NCBI GenBank assembly: GCA_041749015.1
Contig: JBGTCD010000105.1
Coordinates: 1 to 17,496 of the forward strand
From: JBGTCD01 sp041749015
GTDB taxonomy: Bacteria > Bacteroidota > Bacteroidia > Cytophagales > Cyclobacteriaceae
Length of the DNA stretch: 17,496 nt
Reading direction: 5' to 3'
The notes under the pieces: model-generated
The model's database searches: none
The model's input: only the letters and a program-made list of their open reading frames with translations
What the model was told of the DNA's origin: nothing
Shown here: positions 6,022 to 13,660 of the stretch, piece after piece
Layout of the letters: the number at the start of each line of letters is the position of its first letter
Numbering within the stretch: position 1 is the stretch's first letter
Program-made: the position numbers and the translations under genes

Positions 6022-9000
6022 TCAACTCACCCCCAGATACCTATTCACCCTCGCAAAAAACAAGTACATCACCGGCACAATGATGAGGGTAAGGAATGTT
6101 GCAAAGGTCAAACCAAATATAATGGTCCAGCATATCGGGCCCCAAAACATCACATTATCGCCCCCAATATAAAAATCGGCATCAAAGGAAGTAAACAAGC
6201 CTATAAAATCAATGTTGATCCCAATGGCGAGGGGTATTAACCCTAATATGGTGGTAATCGCAGTCAGGAGTACCGGCCTCAGCCTTACTGTACCGGCCTC
6301 TGCGATAGCATCTTTGATCTCATGGAAATCCAACCGGGTCTTATTCAATTGCAGAGATTTTCGTCTTCTGATCAATTCAATGAAGTCGATGAGTACGATG
6401 GCATTATTCACTACAATTCCTGCCAGGGATATAATCCCGATCATGGTCATGATAACTACAAAATCCATTTTGAAGATAATGAGCCCGAGCAGCACGCCGA
6501 TGGTACTGAAAAGGACCGTAGTCATGATGATAAATGGCGCTGTGAGCTTATTGAACTGTGAGACAATAATAAAAAAGATCAGGAATACGGCCAGCATCAA
6601 TGCAGTACTCAGAAAGGCAAATTCCTCGGCTTGTTTTTCCTGCTCGCCACCAAACTTATAAGCATATCCTGCCGGCATAGGAAAATTTGCCAGCACCTCC
6701 TTGATCTGATCATTGACCACAGTAGCATTATAGCCTCCAAGCACGTTGGAGCTAAGGGTAATGATTCTGTTTAAATCTTTACGCCTTACAGAGCCATAGG
6801 TGGTACTCAACTCGGCTGTGGCTACCGAAGAAATGGGCACATAATGTAATTTGCCATCTATTTGATTTCTGAATACAATACTTTTATTCATGATTGCATC
6901 CAGGTCATACCGGTATTGGTCTTCAAGCCTGAGCTGGATCTCATAATCATCCTCCCCAAGCTTGAATTTAGAAATTTCCTTTCCATAAAGTGAAGTTCTC
7001 ACTTCGTTGGCAATGCTATTGGTAGACAAGCCAAATCGCCTGGCCTTCTCCCGATCGATGTTTACGATAAGCTCAGGTTTACCAATTTCCAGGTTGCTGT
7101 TAAGCTTTTCGATGCCTTCGATGCCTGACTCATTAATAAGAGAGCGCATCTGCTCGGTGATGTCGATCAAGGTAGCAAACTCCTCCCCGGTCACTTCGAT
7201 GCTGATAGGTTTACCAACAGGAGGGCCCTGAGCATCTTTATCTGCAGTAATGGACACACCGGGAAATTTGGTCAAATTATCCCGTAATTCATTAAGGGCA
7301 ACACCGGTACTGGCTCCCTCTCTGTATTTAAAATCTCTAAAATTTACCGTGATCCTTGCTTTATGTGGTGTGTTGCTTTGACCAATCGCGGAAGGGTCAT
7401 TGGGGTCTGAAGTCCCCTCCCCTACATTGCTGATGATCGATTCGATCATAAATTGATACGGATCCATAAGCTTAAATACCTCCTTTTCAATCTCGACGGT
7501 CTTCGCATAGGTGGTCTCGATATCGGTACCTATAGGATATTCTACAAAAACGTTAATGTACTTAGGTTCATTTTCAGGAAAGTAAATCACCTCCGGAGCA
7601 AATTTTGTCAAAAGTCCGATCGAACCAAACAGCAAAAGAACCGTGCCCCAGAAAAAGAACCATGGCTTCCAGCCTGCCAGAGCAAATTGGACCGACCTGC
7701 TGTACCACCGCTCCAGTCCGGGCAAAACCTTTTTCTGAAAACTGATGGATAAAGGGGTAAGTACAAAAATATTGAGAAATGTGATCAAAGCCACCAATAG
7801 GCTAAGATTACCTAAAACGAAAAATGCTGTAGAAATATGGAATTGACCCTCAAGGCCTTCAGGCTTTTGCGAATAAAGATAATACCCAAGACCTAAAACG
7901 ATGGCCCCGCAAATAGCAAAAAATATTGCCACCATTACCGGACGCCTCTTTTTGGCTTTGTTTTCACCGGTCACCTTCATAAATGTGGCAATCAACACCG
8001 GGTTAATGATGAGGGCTACGAATAGAGATGAGCCAAGGGTAATAATCAGAGTAATGGGCAAATATTTCATGAAATCACCCATAATACCCGGCCAGAAGGC
8101 CAATGGTAAAAAAGCCGCCAGTGTGGTAGCTGTTGAGGCGATCACGGGCATGGCCACCTCACCAACTCCTTTACGAGTAGCATTCCAGGCGTTCTCCCCT
8201 TCCTCCATAAGCCGGTAAACGTTTTCAACAATTACAATCCCGTTATCTACCAACATACCCAGAGCCATGATCAATGAAAACAGCACCATCATATTAATGG
8301 TGATCCCAAATGCACCTAGGATCATAAATGCGGTAAACATGGATAATGGTATGGCCACACCCACAAAAAGGGCATTGCGGGAACCTAAAAAGAATAACAG
8401 GACCAATACCACCAGAATTACCCCAGATATAATATTGTTTTCCAGGCTGGAGACCATATCCCGGGTATACTGTGACTGGTCATTGCTTATGATGACATTG
8501 AGGTCCTTGGGAAATACATCTGATTTGGCTTTTTCGATGACCTCGTAAATCTTTTCGGTAAGAAGAATCAGGTTTTCTCCCTGCCGCTTAATGACATCCA
8601 CCATGACAACAGGATTACCATCCAGTCTGGCAAAGCTCTCTTTTTCCTTATAAGTAAAGGCCACCGAAGCCACATCCTTGAGATACACAATATTGCCTTC
8701 ATCATTTTTGATGACCACCTCTTCAAGATCTGTGTAATCAGAAAATTCCCCAACAATCCTAATGTCGCGTCTGATACCATTGGTCTTCATGCTGCCACCG
8801 GATTGGGTGATGTTTTCAGCCCTGACTGCATTTTCGATGTCAGAAAAATTTACGCTTCTGGCCTCCATTTTAAAAGGATCAGCCATAATCCTAACCTCTT
8901 TTTCATCTACCCCCCTGATTTCTACCTTAGAAATCTCCCGAAATTTTTCAATCTCTTCCTCAAGATATTCCGCATAGTCATTAAGCTGGTCTATCGTATA

Positions 9001-9495
9001 ATTCCCGGTAAGATTAATATTCATAATCGGAAATTCAGACAAATTAAGCTCGAAGACATTAGGATCGTTGCTGAGGTCTGTAGGCAACTCATTTTTGGAT
9101 TTATCTACGGCATCCTTCACCTTGGTGAGCGCATCCTGTACATCGACACTTGTGGTAAATTCGACAATAATTGTGGAGTGATCCTGAACCGAGGTAGACC
9201 GAATATTGTCCACATCAGAAATGGTGTTTACTTCCTTTTCGATTGGCCTGGTAATGAGATTTTCAATATCCACAGGGGAGTTACCCGGATAGGAGGTCCC
9301 TATGTAAATAGTAGGTTGCTCTACCTCCGGGAAATTCTCCTTTGGCAATGTCAGATAAGCTGATATGCCCATCACAATGATCAGGAAAGTCAGGAAAAAT
9401 ACCGTGGTCCTGTTACGAAGGGAAAAGGTGGTGAGCTTAAACTCTTTTTCCCCTTTGCTCTGGTCCAGATTATCTAAATTATCAAAATCCTCCAT
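6022..9495 (-). CDS. RND efflux permease (HAE/ACR_tran family), inner-membrane pump
   Basis: 1157-aa proton-driven RND pump subunit. TM1 is at about 31-50 and is followed by the typical L-P-K-E-N-F-P-E-V segment; periplasmic porter domains span about 55-340 and 640-955; TM2-TM6 lie at about 352-508 and TM8-TM12 at about 962-1150. The TM4 relay reads G-M-L-V-D417-N418-G-I-V-I-V-E-N: the first Asp of the AcrB pair (Asp407/Asp408) is kept, the second is Asn. In TM10 the AcrB Lys940 position is Asn1030 (G-I-V-V-N-N-A-I). Between TM6 and TM7 are two additional hydrophobic stretches (about 519-541 and 556-580), and between TM11 and TM12 an insertion around 1094-1118 (I-D-F-I-G-L-F-T-S-F...). AcrB is about 1050 aa. 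The gene is last in tetR-tolC-adaptor-pump order, 14 nt after the adaptor stop. Substrate unknown; the lack of metal-pump features favours organic compounds (inference). Confidence 0.94.
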   Translation of the reverse strand: MEDFDNLDNLDQSKGEKEFKLTTFSLRNRTTVFFLTFLIIVMGISAYLTLPKENFPEVEQPTIYIGTSYPGNSPVDIENLITRPIEKEVNTISDVDNIRSTSVQDHSTIIVEFTTSVDVQDALTKVKDAVDKSKNELPTDLSNDPNVFELNLSEFPIMNINLTGNYTIDQLNDYAEYLEEEIEKFREISKVEIRGVDEKEVRIMADPFKMEARSVNFSDIENAVRAENITQSGGSMKTNGIRRDIRIVGEFSDYTDLEEVVIKNDEGNIVYLKDVASVAFTYKEKESFARLDGNPVVMVDVIKRQGENLILLTEKIYEVIEKAKSDVFPKDLNVIISNDQSQYTRDMVSSLENNIISGVILVVLVLLFFLGSRNALFVGVAIPLSMFTAFMILGAFGITINMMVLFSLIMALGMLVDNGIVIVENVYRLMEEGENAWNATRKGVGEVAMPVIASTATTLAAFLPLAFWPGIMGDFMKYLPITLIITLGSSLFVALIINPVLIATFMKVTGENKAKKRRPVMVAIFFAICGAIVLGLGYYLYSQKPEGLEGQFHISTAFFVLGNLSLLVALITFLNIFVLTPLSISFQKKVLPGLERWYSRSVQFALAGWKPWFFFWGTVLLLFGSIGLLTKFAPEVIYFPENEPKYINVFVEYPIGTDIETTYAKTVEIEKEVFKLMDPYQFMIESIISNVGEGTSDPNDPSAIGQSNTPHKARITVNFRDFKYREGASTGVALNELRDNLTKFPGVSITADKDAQGPPVGKPISIEVTGEEFATLIDITEQMRSLINESGIEGIEKLNSNLEIGKPELIVNIDREKARRFGLSTNSIANEVRTSLYGKEISKFKLGEDDYEIQLRLEDQYRYDLDAIMNKSIVFRNQIDGKLHYVPISSVATAELSTTYGSVRRKDLNRIITLSSNVLGGYNATVVNDQIKEVLANFPMPAGYAYKFGGEQEKQAEEFAFLSTALMLAVFLIFFIIVSQFNKLTAPFIIMTTVLFSTIGVLLGLIIFKMDFVVIMTMIGIISLAGIVVNNAIVLIDFIELIRRRKSLQLNKTRLDFHEIKDAIAEAGTVRLRPVLLTAITTILGLIPLAIGINIDFIGLFTSFDADFYIGGDNVMFWGPICWTIIFGLTFATFLTLIIVPVMYLFFARVNRYLGVS

Positions 9496-9509
9496 AAATA
9501 TTGTTTAAT

Positions 9510-10658
9510 TTATTCGGCCAATGCGATAGCTGCTCCTTCAGACAAGTCTCTATATCCTTTGTGAACGACCTGCTCACCACCTTTAAGACACTCTTTTTCC
9601 TCTGTCCATTCCCCATTGCTAAGTCCAATTTTAATGTGGGTTTTTCTGGCTATACTTTTGCCGTCATCCTCCTCTGCCAGATAAATAAAATGCCCCTGAT
9701 CATCTCTTTGAATGATATTGGTAGGGATGGTATAGGCCGCTTGATTAGAATAGTCTGTGATTTTGAGCACTACTACCTGATTGGGTTTTACCATAAAATC
9801 TATGGAGGGAAGTTGGGCCTCAAGTCCAAAAGTCCGGTTTTGTGGATGAATCACATTACTGATGGAGGTAATTACAGATCGTAATTCCTTATCCTGATTA
9901 GGGAAATATACACCAATAGAGTCTCCTGTGTTAAACTTCCCAATAAAAGCTTCGGACACTTCAGCCGTTACATACATATCGGCTGAATTAACCAAACGGA
10001 TAAGAGTGCCCCCTTGTATGGCCATAGCACCTAATCTGGCCGGAATCTCATCCACAACCCCACCAAATGGTGCTTTAAGAATAGTTTGGTTCAGTTGAGA
10101 CCGGGTGGTGGCCAGTCTGCGCTGTAGCGATTCTTTATTATTTTTGGCCTCAAGATATTGTACCTCGGTACCGATGTTCTTTTCCCACAACCGTTCTTGC
10201 CTTTCAAATAGGGTATTGGCCAGCTCAAGGGAGGTTTGCAACTCAGCAACATTATTTCTAAGTACAGCAGCGTCCAATTCAATCAGGACCTTACCAGCCT
10301 CAACCTTTTGGCCTTCTTTGACATGAATTTTATCAATTCTCCCTGGCACCTCCGCCGTGAGGTTGACATTCTTTCTGGATTCAACCGAACCCCTGACTGA
10401 AGTACGGTGCTCAAAAAACCCGGGTTTTACCTCCATGACATCTACCAAAGAGATGTTCCTGTCTACTTTTTTGAATTCAGGATCCATTTCCTGGATTTCT
10501 TTTTCAAGAGCAGTCAGTTTTGCATTCAGATCATGCATCTCATTTTTGAGCTGATTGTACTCTTCTTTTTTGGCCTCAAGGTCACTTGTTTCGCATGCAG
10601 CAGCTACCCCAATCAGGATACCTGCCGTTATGAATTGCTTGATATAAAATCTCATCAT
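9510..10658 (-). CDS. RND periplasmic adaptor (membrane fusion protein), lipoprotein
   Basis: 382-aa HlyD/AcrA-family adaptor that joins the RND pump to the outer-membrane channel. The N-terminus is a signal sequence ending in V-A-A-A-C with Cys22 as probable lipidation site (a slightly weak lipobox). A heptad-rich Leu/Glu/Lys coiled coil follows at about 28-64, ahead of the usual fold and absent from AcrA. First lipoyl half: about 97-130 (A-E-V-P-G-R-I-D-K-I-H-V-K-E-G-Q). Alpha-hairpin: about 132-190. Second lipoyl half: about 192-222 (L-K-A-P-F-G-G-V-V-D). Beta-barrel and membrane-proximal domains fill the remainder. Start chosen at the first of two adjacent Met codons (10658); the second differs by one residue. 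It starts 8 nt after the tolC stop and ends 14 nt before the pump start, supporting one transcript. Confidence 0.93.
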   Translation of the reverse strand: MMRFYIKQFITAGILIGVAAACETSDLEAKKEEYNQLKNEMHDLNAKLTALEKEIQEMDPEFKKVDRNISLVDVMEVKPGFFEHRTSVRGSVESRKNVNLTAEVPGRIDKIHVKEGQKVEAGKVLIELDAAVLRNNVAELQTSLELANTLFERQERLWEKNIGTEVQYLEAKNNKESLQRRLATTRSQLNQTILKAPFGGVVDEIPARLGAMAIQGGTLIRLVNSADMYVTAEVSEAFIGKFNTGDSIGVYFPNQDKELRSVITSISNVIHPQNRTFGLEAQLPSIDFMVKPNQVVVLKITDYSNQAAYTIPTNIIQRDDQGHFIYLAEEDDGKSIARKTHIKIGLSNGEWTEEKECLKGGEQVVHKGYRDLSEGAAIALAE

Positions 10659-10666
10659 TTATCAGG

Positions 10667-12034
10667 TTATTTTTTAAGTCTTCCGTAAGCTTTGTCAATG
10701 TCTACCCTGGTGATCAGTACATCAAAAAGGGCATTATAATAGTTATTCTGTGCCGTCTTGTAAGCAGAATCGGCATCCACCACTTCCAGGTTGGATCCAA
10801 CACCTTCCTGGTACTTTATTTTGGTGATATTATACACCTCAGCGGCCAGTTCCATATTCTCTTTTTGAAGCTCCAGGCTCATTAAATTGCTTTCAAGGTC
10901 AGCTTTTGATTGGATGATCTCCATTTCAATGCGATTACGCATTTCGTCGAAAGCATTTTCGATCTGCTCTACCTGGATCTTCCGCTGCTGGATTTGCCTG
11001 CTCTTCCTCAACCCATCAAAAATGGGCACATTTAGCCTGACACCTACCCCGCCCAATCCAAACCACCGGTCTCCAAAATTGAATAGATCAGCAAATTCGA
11101 TAGCACCCGTATTGGCACCAATATTCCCAAAAACGCTGAGCTTGGGGATGTACATTACTTCAAAATTTTTCACATCCAGCTTAGCCAAATCATAATTGGT
11201 CATGAGCTGACTGTATTCAATTCTTTGATCATAGGAAAAAGTCTCCTTCTCATAATCCAGGAGTTCCAATTCAATATCACGCAATTGATCCGTAAGTACC
11301 ACTACTTCCTGCACCGGCATACCCATCTGATATTTTAGCAGCACGTAACTAACAGCATAACCTTGTTCCACTCTCTTCTTATCGACCATGATGTTATTGA
11401 ATTCTACCTTGATCCGGTTAACATCAATTTTCTCTGCAAAGCCATTTTCATACATGGCCTGGGTTTCGATAAGCAGGGAATCCAGCCTCCTGTAATTGGT
11501 TTCAACCAATTCCTTACGCTCCATATTGATCAGCACTGAATAGTAAGCCTTGGTCACATTTTCGATGACATCGATTTCAGTTTTGATCTGATCCTTTCTG
11601 GCCAGATCGGTATAGGTCCTTGCGGCTTTAAGGCCTACAAAATAAGAACCGTCAAATACCATCTGCTCTAAAGTGACAGAGGCGTTGGCGAGATAATCCA
11701 CCGAAAATCTAAGGGGTATCACATCGGCACCAGGAGGCACATCACCAAAAGGAAAATTTTCATCAACAGGGATGAATTGTGTCGGAATTAGGTAATTGTA
11801 CATGATTTCAGCCGAGCCATTAATCTGAGGAAGCCCATCAGCCAAAATCTCTCCTACCCGAGCCTTGGAAATCCGGTTTTCCAGGGCCGCATTTTTTGCC
11901 ATAGTATTATTTTTTAAGGCATAATCGATGCACTCCTGCAGGGACATTGGCAGGACATTGGGAGCCTCCTGAGAAAAGGCCGAAATTGTAAAAAACAACA
12001 AAATAAAAACCGATAGAAATCTAAATTTACTCAT
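10667..12034 (-). CDS. TolC-family outer-membrane efflux channel
   Basis: 455-aa outer-membrane factor. A clear signal peptide (about 1-21, hydrophobic core then S-A-F-S before Q-E) is followed by L-Q-E-C-I-D-Y-A-L-K-N-N, the usual first motif of TolC-like proteins, and then two long alpha-helical, Gln/Glu-rich repeats with a central hydrophobic strand region (about 85-140 and 300-335) that fits the two-repeat TolC architecture. The C-terminal repeat includes Y-N-I-T-K-I-K-Y-Q-E-G-V-G-S-N-L-E-V-V-D, the canonical second-repeat motif. Length is normal. It lies 6 nt after the tetR stop and 8 nt before the adaptor start. In this order it should form the exit duct of the adjacent RND pump. Confidence 0.93.
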   Translation of the reverse strand: MSKFRFLSVFILLFFTISAFSQEAPNVLPMSLQECIDYALKNNTMAKNAALENRISKARVGEILADGLPQINGSAEIMYNYLIPTQFIPVDENFPFGDVPPGADVIPLRFSVDYLANASVTLEQMVFDGSYFVGLKAARTYTDLARKDQIKTEIDVIENVTKAYYSVLINMERKELVETNYRRLDSLLIETQAMYENGFAEKIDVNRIKVEFNNIMVDKKRVEQGYAVSYVLLKYQMGMPVQEVVVLTDQLRDIELELLDYEKETFSYDQRIEYSQLMTNYDLAKLDVKNFEVMYIPKLSVFGNIGANTGAIEFADLFNFGDRWFGLGGVGVRLNVPIFDGLRKSRQIQQRKIQVEQIENAFDEMRNRIEMEIIQSKADLESNLMSLELQKENMELAAEVYNITKIKYQEGVGSNLEVVDADSAYKTAQNNYYNALFDVLITRVDIDKAYGRLKK

Positions 12035-12040
12035 GACCAG

Positions 12041-12658
12041 TTATTGTATCGTTTCGGCCGAAGCCATAATTTTTTCAAATTCTTTCTTACCCTTATCCGT
12101 AAGAATCCCATAAGCATAAAGCGTAAAAAGGTGCTCCTGGACTACCCTGAAATCAAATTTATCCCTTGGGAAGATTTGCGGATCAAACGGCATCTGTACC
12201 TGCTCCATCCGATAAACGGCTAAAATATCCGCATCAATATTATCTCTGAAATACCCTTCCGTTACGCCTTGCTCCAAATTTCTTCTTATTGAATCACCAA
12301 TGAATTGCGTCTTAAATTTTATGAATAATTCCCAGGCTTGGGGATAGTATTTCTTGAGATCAAAAAGTAAGGATGGATTGATGTCCCCAAGGTTTTTACG
12401 CATCGTAATGCAGACAAGACAAAGTTCTTCAACTGAATTCCTACTCGACTTCATTATATAAGTGTACAATTTCTTATCTTCTTCTATATGGGCTTGAGTA
12501 ACCAACGAAACCAACTCGTCTTTGTCTTTGAAATACTGATAAATGGTCTTTTTTGAGATCGAAAGGTTCACAGCAATATCGTCCATGCTCACACTCCTGA
12601 AGCCGCACTTCCAAAATAGTGCAGCAGCCCCTTCGATTATCCTATCTTTTTGCTCCAA
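12041..12658 (-). CDS. TetR-family transcriptional regulator of the efflux operon
   Basis: 205-aa regulator. The N-terminal DNA-binding domain is classic TetR: R-I-I-E-G-A-A-A-L-F at 6-15, then a helix-turn-helix at about 25-44 (M-D-D-I-A...I-S-K-K-T-I-Y-Q-Y-F) and K-D-K-D-E-L-V. The rest (about 50-205) is an all-helical ligand-binding and dimerisation domain with no family-specific motif I can name. It is the first gene of the operon, so it is probably autoregulated, and the inducer is probably a pump substrate (inference). The best operator candidate is the inverted repeat at 12690-12715, about 32 bp upstream of its start. Confidence 0.92.
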   Translation of the reverse strand: MEQKDRIIEGAAALFWKCGFRSVSMDDIAVNLSISKKTIYQYFKDKDELVSLVTQAHIEEDKKLYTYIMKSSRNSVEELCLVCITMRKNLGDINPSLLFDLKKYYPQAWELFIKFKTQFIGDSIRRNLEQGVTEGYFRDNIDADILAVYRMEQVQMPFDPQIFPRDKFDFRVVQEHLFTLYAYGILTDKGKKEFEKIMASAETIQ

Positions 12659-12681
12659 TTTTAATTTATTTTGTATCTTTG
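12649..12681 (+). promoter_or_regulatory. Bacteroidota-type promoter for the alpha/beta hydrolase gene
   Basis: TTTG (12649-12652) and TATCTTTG (12674-12681, perfect TAnnTTTG) are separated by 21 nt, near the upper end of the usual spacing. Transcription would start near 12687, immediately before or within the inverted repeat at 12690-12715, so a repressor bound there could block it. The leader would be about 90 nt. Confidence 0.45.
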
Positions 12682-12689
12682 AAACCGAG

Positions 12690-12715
12690 GAAACTTTAAT
12701 TTGTTTAAAAGTTTC
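12690..12715. promoter_or_regulatory. Candidate TetR operator (perfect inverted repeat)
   Basis: GAAACTTT (12690-12697) and AAAGTTTC (12708-12715) are perfect 8-bp arms around a 10-bp AT-rich spacer. The repeat sits between tetR and the divergent hydrolase, about 32 bp from the tetR start. It lies just downstream of the plus-strand -7 box and next to a weaker minus-strand box (TAAACTTG, 12724-12717), so one dimer could control both directions. Binding by this TetR is inference. Confidence 0.5.
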
Positions 12716-12716
12716 G

Positions 12717-12724
12717 CAAGTTTA
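12717..12724 (-). promoter_or_regulatory. Possible -7 box for the tetR-efflux operon
   Basis: On the minus strand it reads TAAACTTG, one mismatch from TAnnTTTG. A minus-strand TTTG lies at 12752-12749, 24 nt upstream, a somewhat long spacing. The start of transcription would fall inside the inverted repeat at 12690-12715. Confidence 0.3.
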
Positions 12725-12759
12725 CGTAATCCGTAACAAACTAAAAAACAAAAGGTTGA

Positions 12760-12781
12760 AAAATTTTATGAAAATTTTATG
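12760..12781 (+). repeat. 11-bp tandem duplication carrying the hydrolase start codon
   Basis: AAAATTTTATG occurs twice back to back (12760-12770 and 12771-12781). Each copy ends in ATG. The second ATG (12779) begins the hydrolase. The first (12768) is in another frame and opens a four-codon ORF (Met-Lys-Ile-Leu) whose TGA (12780-12782) overlaps the hydrolase ATG as ATGA. Confidence 0.85.
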
Positions 12782-13591
12782 AAGGCCAATACCATAAAAT
12801 ACGAGGGTGCAACCCTGGAGTATTACCAATCAGGAAAAGGCAGGAAAGTCTTGTTAGTATTTCATGGTATCGGGCAGGATCATACTTTTTTCAAAGGTTT
12901 TGCTGAGGCTTTAGGCAAAGAATATACTTTGTTTGTTTTCAACCTGTTTTTCCATGGGGAAAGTTATTGGCACAAAAAGGAAAATCCCCTGGCAAAGACT
13001 TATTGGAAGAAAATCATGGACCAATTTTTTCAAAAAGAAAAAATAGGCAGGTTTTCCATGGCGGGGTTCAGCATGGGCGGAAAATTTGTTTGGGCCACAA
13101 TGGAATGTTTTCCAACCAGAGTCGCAAAATTAATGATGATGGCCCCTGATGGGATCGACACCCAGATCTGGTATGATATGGCCACCTACCCCGGGCTGCT
13201 TCGGAAGTACTTTAGAAGCATGGTGGTAAGGCCCAAGCGATTCATGAAGTTGGTTAAGTCCATGCGCACCCTCGGTATTGTAGATAAAAGTGTTGAAAAG
13301 TTTACCGTGAGGCAGATGGACTCCAGAAGGAAACGCAGACAGGTTTATTTTTCCTGGATTGTATTCCGTGCATTGAAATTTGATGTAGAGGCACTAGCAG
13401 AAATCATCCGAAAACATAACATCCAACTGGTCCTGTACATTGGCAAGTATGACCGCATCATCACCAAAAAATCAGTTTCAAAATTATTGAAATACCTGCC
13501 CGATTATGAGCTCCACATGATGGAATCGGGCCACCATGATTTGGTGCCAACGATAGTCAGAGAATTGCAGAAAAATCAACAAGCACCATAA
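12779..13591 (+). CDS. Alpha/beta-fold hydrolase
   Basis: 270-aa cytoplasmic alpha/beta hydrolase with a full catalytic set in the expected order: oxyanion-hole H-G at 29-30 (V-F-H-G-I-G-Q-D), nucleophile Ser98 in G-F-S-M-G-G, acid Asp225 in Y-I-G-K-Y-D-R-I, and base His252 in E-S-G-H-H-D-L. Between strands 6 and 7 a basic helical lid region (about 135-200, rich in Arg, Lys, Met) covers the active site and probably sets substrate choice. Substrate cannot be predicted; esterase, lipase or C-C hydrolase are all possible. ATG 12779 is the only sensible start; it sits in an 11-bp tandem duplication. The gene is divergent from tetR, so it may be in the same regulon, for example by acting on a compound also exported by the pump (inference). 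It ends 70 nt before purL and may or may not be co-transcribed with it. Confidence 0.88.
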   Translation: MKANTIKYEGATLEYYQSGKGRKVLLVFHGIGQDHTFFKGFAEALGKEYTLFVFNLFFHGESYWHKKENPLAKTYWKKIMDQFFQKEKIGRFSMAGFSMGGKFVWATMECFPTRVAKLMMMAPDGIDTQIWYDMATYPGLLRKYFRSMVVRPKRFMKLVKSMRTLGIVDKSVEKFTVRQMDSRRKRRQVYFSWIVFRALKFDVEALAEIIRKHNIQLVLYIGKYDRIITKKSVSKLLKYLPDYELHMMESGHHDLVPTIVRELQKNQQAP

Positions 13592-13619
13592 GTCACTACA
13601 ATTTTGTTGGAATAAATAT

Positions 13620-13627
13620 TAGCTTTG
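13620..13627 (+). promoter_or_regulatory. -7 box for purL
   Basis: TAGCTTTG is a perfect TAnnTTTG, lying 33 nt before the preferred purL ATG (13661). The only TTTG upstream (13603-13606) is 13 nt away, short for a -33 element. The box includes the TTG at 13625 that would be the longest-frame start, so that codon is probably promoter, not coding. Confidence 0.5.
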
Positions 13628-13660
13628 TGCCTTGAAAAGTTTGCCCTCAATCTGCCTTCT

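Noticed and set aside
8803..9363. Plus-strand 186-codon frame opposite the RND gene
   Set aside because: Antisense shadow of a well-supported RND coding sequence; no recognisable domain, and its composition follows the codons of the opposite strand.
12543..12782. Plus-strand 79-codon frame over the tetR 5' end
   Set aside because: It overlaps the tetR helix-turn-helix coding region on the other strand and has no recognisable domain. Only its last four codons (the Met-Lys-Ile-Leu mini ORF) are of interest.
13625..13660. N-terminal extension of purL from TTG 13625
   Set aside because: The TTG is part of the TAGCTTTG -7 box, so it would lie upstream of the transcript. ATG 13661 gives the usual PurL N-terminus.
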